NCBI GenBank assembly: GCA_023251335.1
Contig: JAHEZA010000166.1
Coordinates: forward strand, 1-6,167
DNA: 6,167 nucleotides
Direction of reading: 5' to 3'
Source: Chitinophagaceae bacterium
Lineage (GTDB): Bacteria > Bacteroidota > Bacteroidia > Chitinophagales > Chitinophagaceae
The notes under the pieces were generated by a model that did no database searches, had not been told where the DNA came from, and saw nothing but the letters and a program-made list of their open reading frames with translations. The translations under genes and the position numbers were made by a program. Below are positions 6,110-6,167 of the stretch, piece by piece. Each line of letters begins with the position of its first letter. Position 1 is the first letter of the stretch.

Positions 6110-6167
6110 ATGAGAATTTTAAAAAAAAATCTTTGTAATCGGTTTCAGTTAACTAAAAATTCCTACT
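6110..6167 (+). CDS. Probable N-terminus of a divergent gene, cut by the window edge
   Basis: An ATG at 6110-6112 opens a frame of 19 full codons that is still open at the right edge; an in-frame TGA at 6101-6103 makes this ATG the first possible one. The visible start, MRILKKNLCNRFQLTKNSY, is basic. It is reminiscent of the long charged leaders ahead of signal peptides in SusC/RagA-type outer-membrane proteins of Chitinophagaceae, but 19 residues cannot establish a family. Support for a real gene comes from the position divergent to an AraC regulator and from the exact TAnnTTTG element about 100 bases upstream. No Shine-Dalgarno is seen, as for the other genes here. It could also be a chance open frame. 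Confidence 0.4.
   Translation, partial: MRILKKNLCNRFQLTKNSY

Noticed and set aside
1..6167. CRISPR arrays, transposase genes, insertion-sequence ends, tRNA or rRNA genes.
   Set aside because: No regularly spaced repeats, transposase motifs, terminal inverted repeats with target duplications, or tRNA/rRNA-like sequences were recognised on either strand.

Overview
The window looks like chromosome of a member of the Bacteroidota, most likely Chitinophagaceae or a close relative. Four things point that way: a carboxypeptidase-regulatory-like plus plug plus beta-barrel outer-membrane receptor, a large PHPT-type sugar transferase, start sites without Shine-Dalgarno sequences and preceded by A/T-rich DNA, and promoter-like elements of the TAnnTTTG type. 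Base composition is A/T-rich, most strongly between genes. The family-level placement is inference from protein style, not from a database match.

Layout, left to right. Positions 1-1793 (minus strand) hold the first ~597 codons of an outer-membrane TonB-dependent-receptor-like protein whose C-terminus lies beyond the left edge; it does not appear as a closed ORF because it has no stop in the window. Positions 1794-2301 are a 508-base intergenic stretch with a candidate promoter and small inverted repeats but no gene. Positions 2302-3696 and 3716-4687 (both minus) form a two-gene unit: a Gfo/Idh/MocA oxidoreductase is transcribed first, followed 19 bases later by a polyprenyl-phosphate sugar-1-phosphate transferase that begins with TTG. 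Positions 4688-4941 are intergenic and contain a 7+7 bp perfect inverted repeat. Positions 4942-5823 (minus) encode an AraC-family regulator with an N-terminal cupin sensor. Positions 5824-6109 are a very A/T-rich divergent intergenic region with a TAnnTTTG element, a 6+6 bp inverted repeat abutting it and a recurring nonamer. From 6110 a plus-strand reading frame opens and runs off the right edge.

How the parts fit. The oxidoreductase and the sugar transferase plausibly cooperate in surface glycan synthesis: one modifies a nucleotide sugar in the cytoplasm, the other loads a sugar-1-phosphate onto undecaprenyl phosphate at the inner membrane. No other glycan genes (glycosyltransferases, flippase, polymerase) are present in the window. 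The AraC regulator probably controls itself and/or the divergent gene starting at 6110. The outer-membrane receptor appears to be an independent transcription unit. I did not find a clear-cut new system; the points most worth following are the regulatory architecture at 5860-6011, the isolated dehydrogenase/priming-transferase pair, and the unassigned inverted repeat at 4776-4812.
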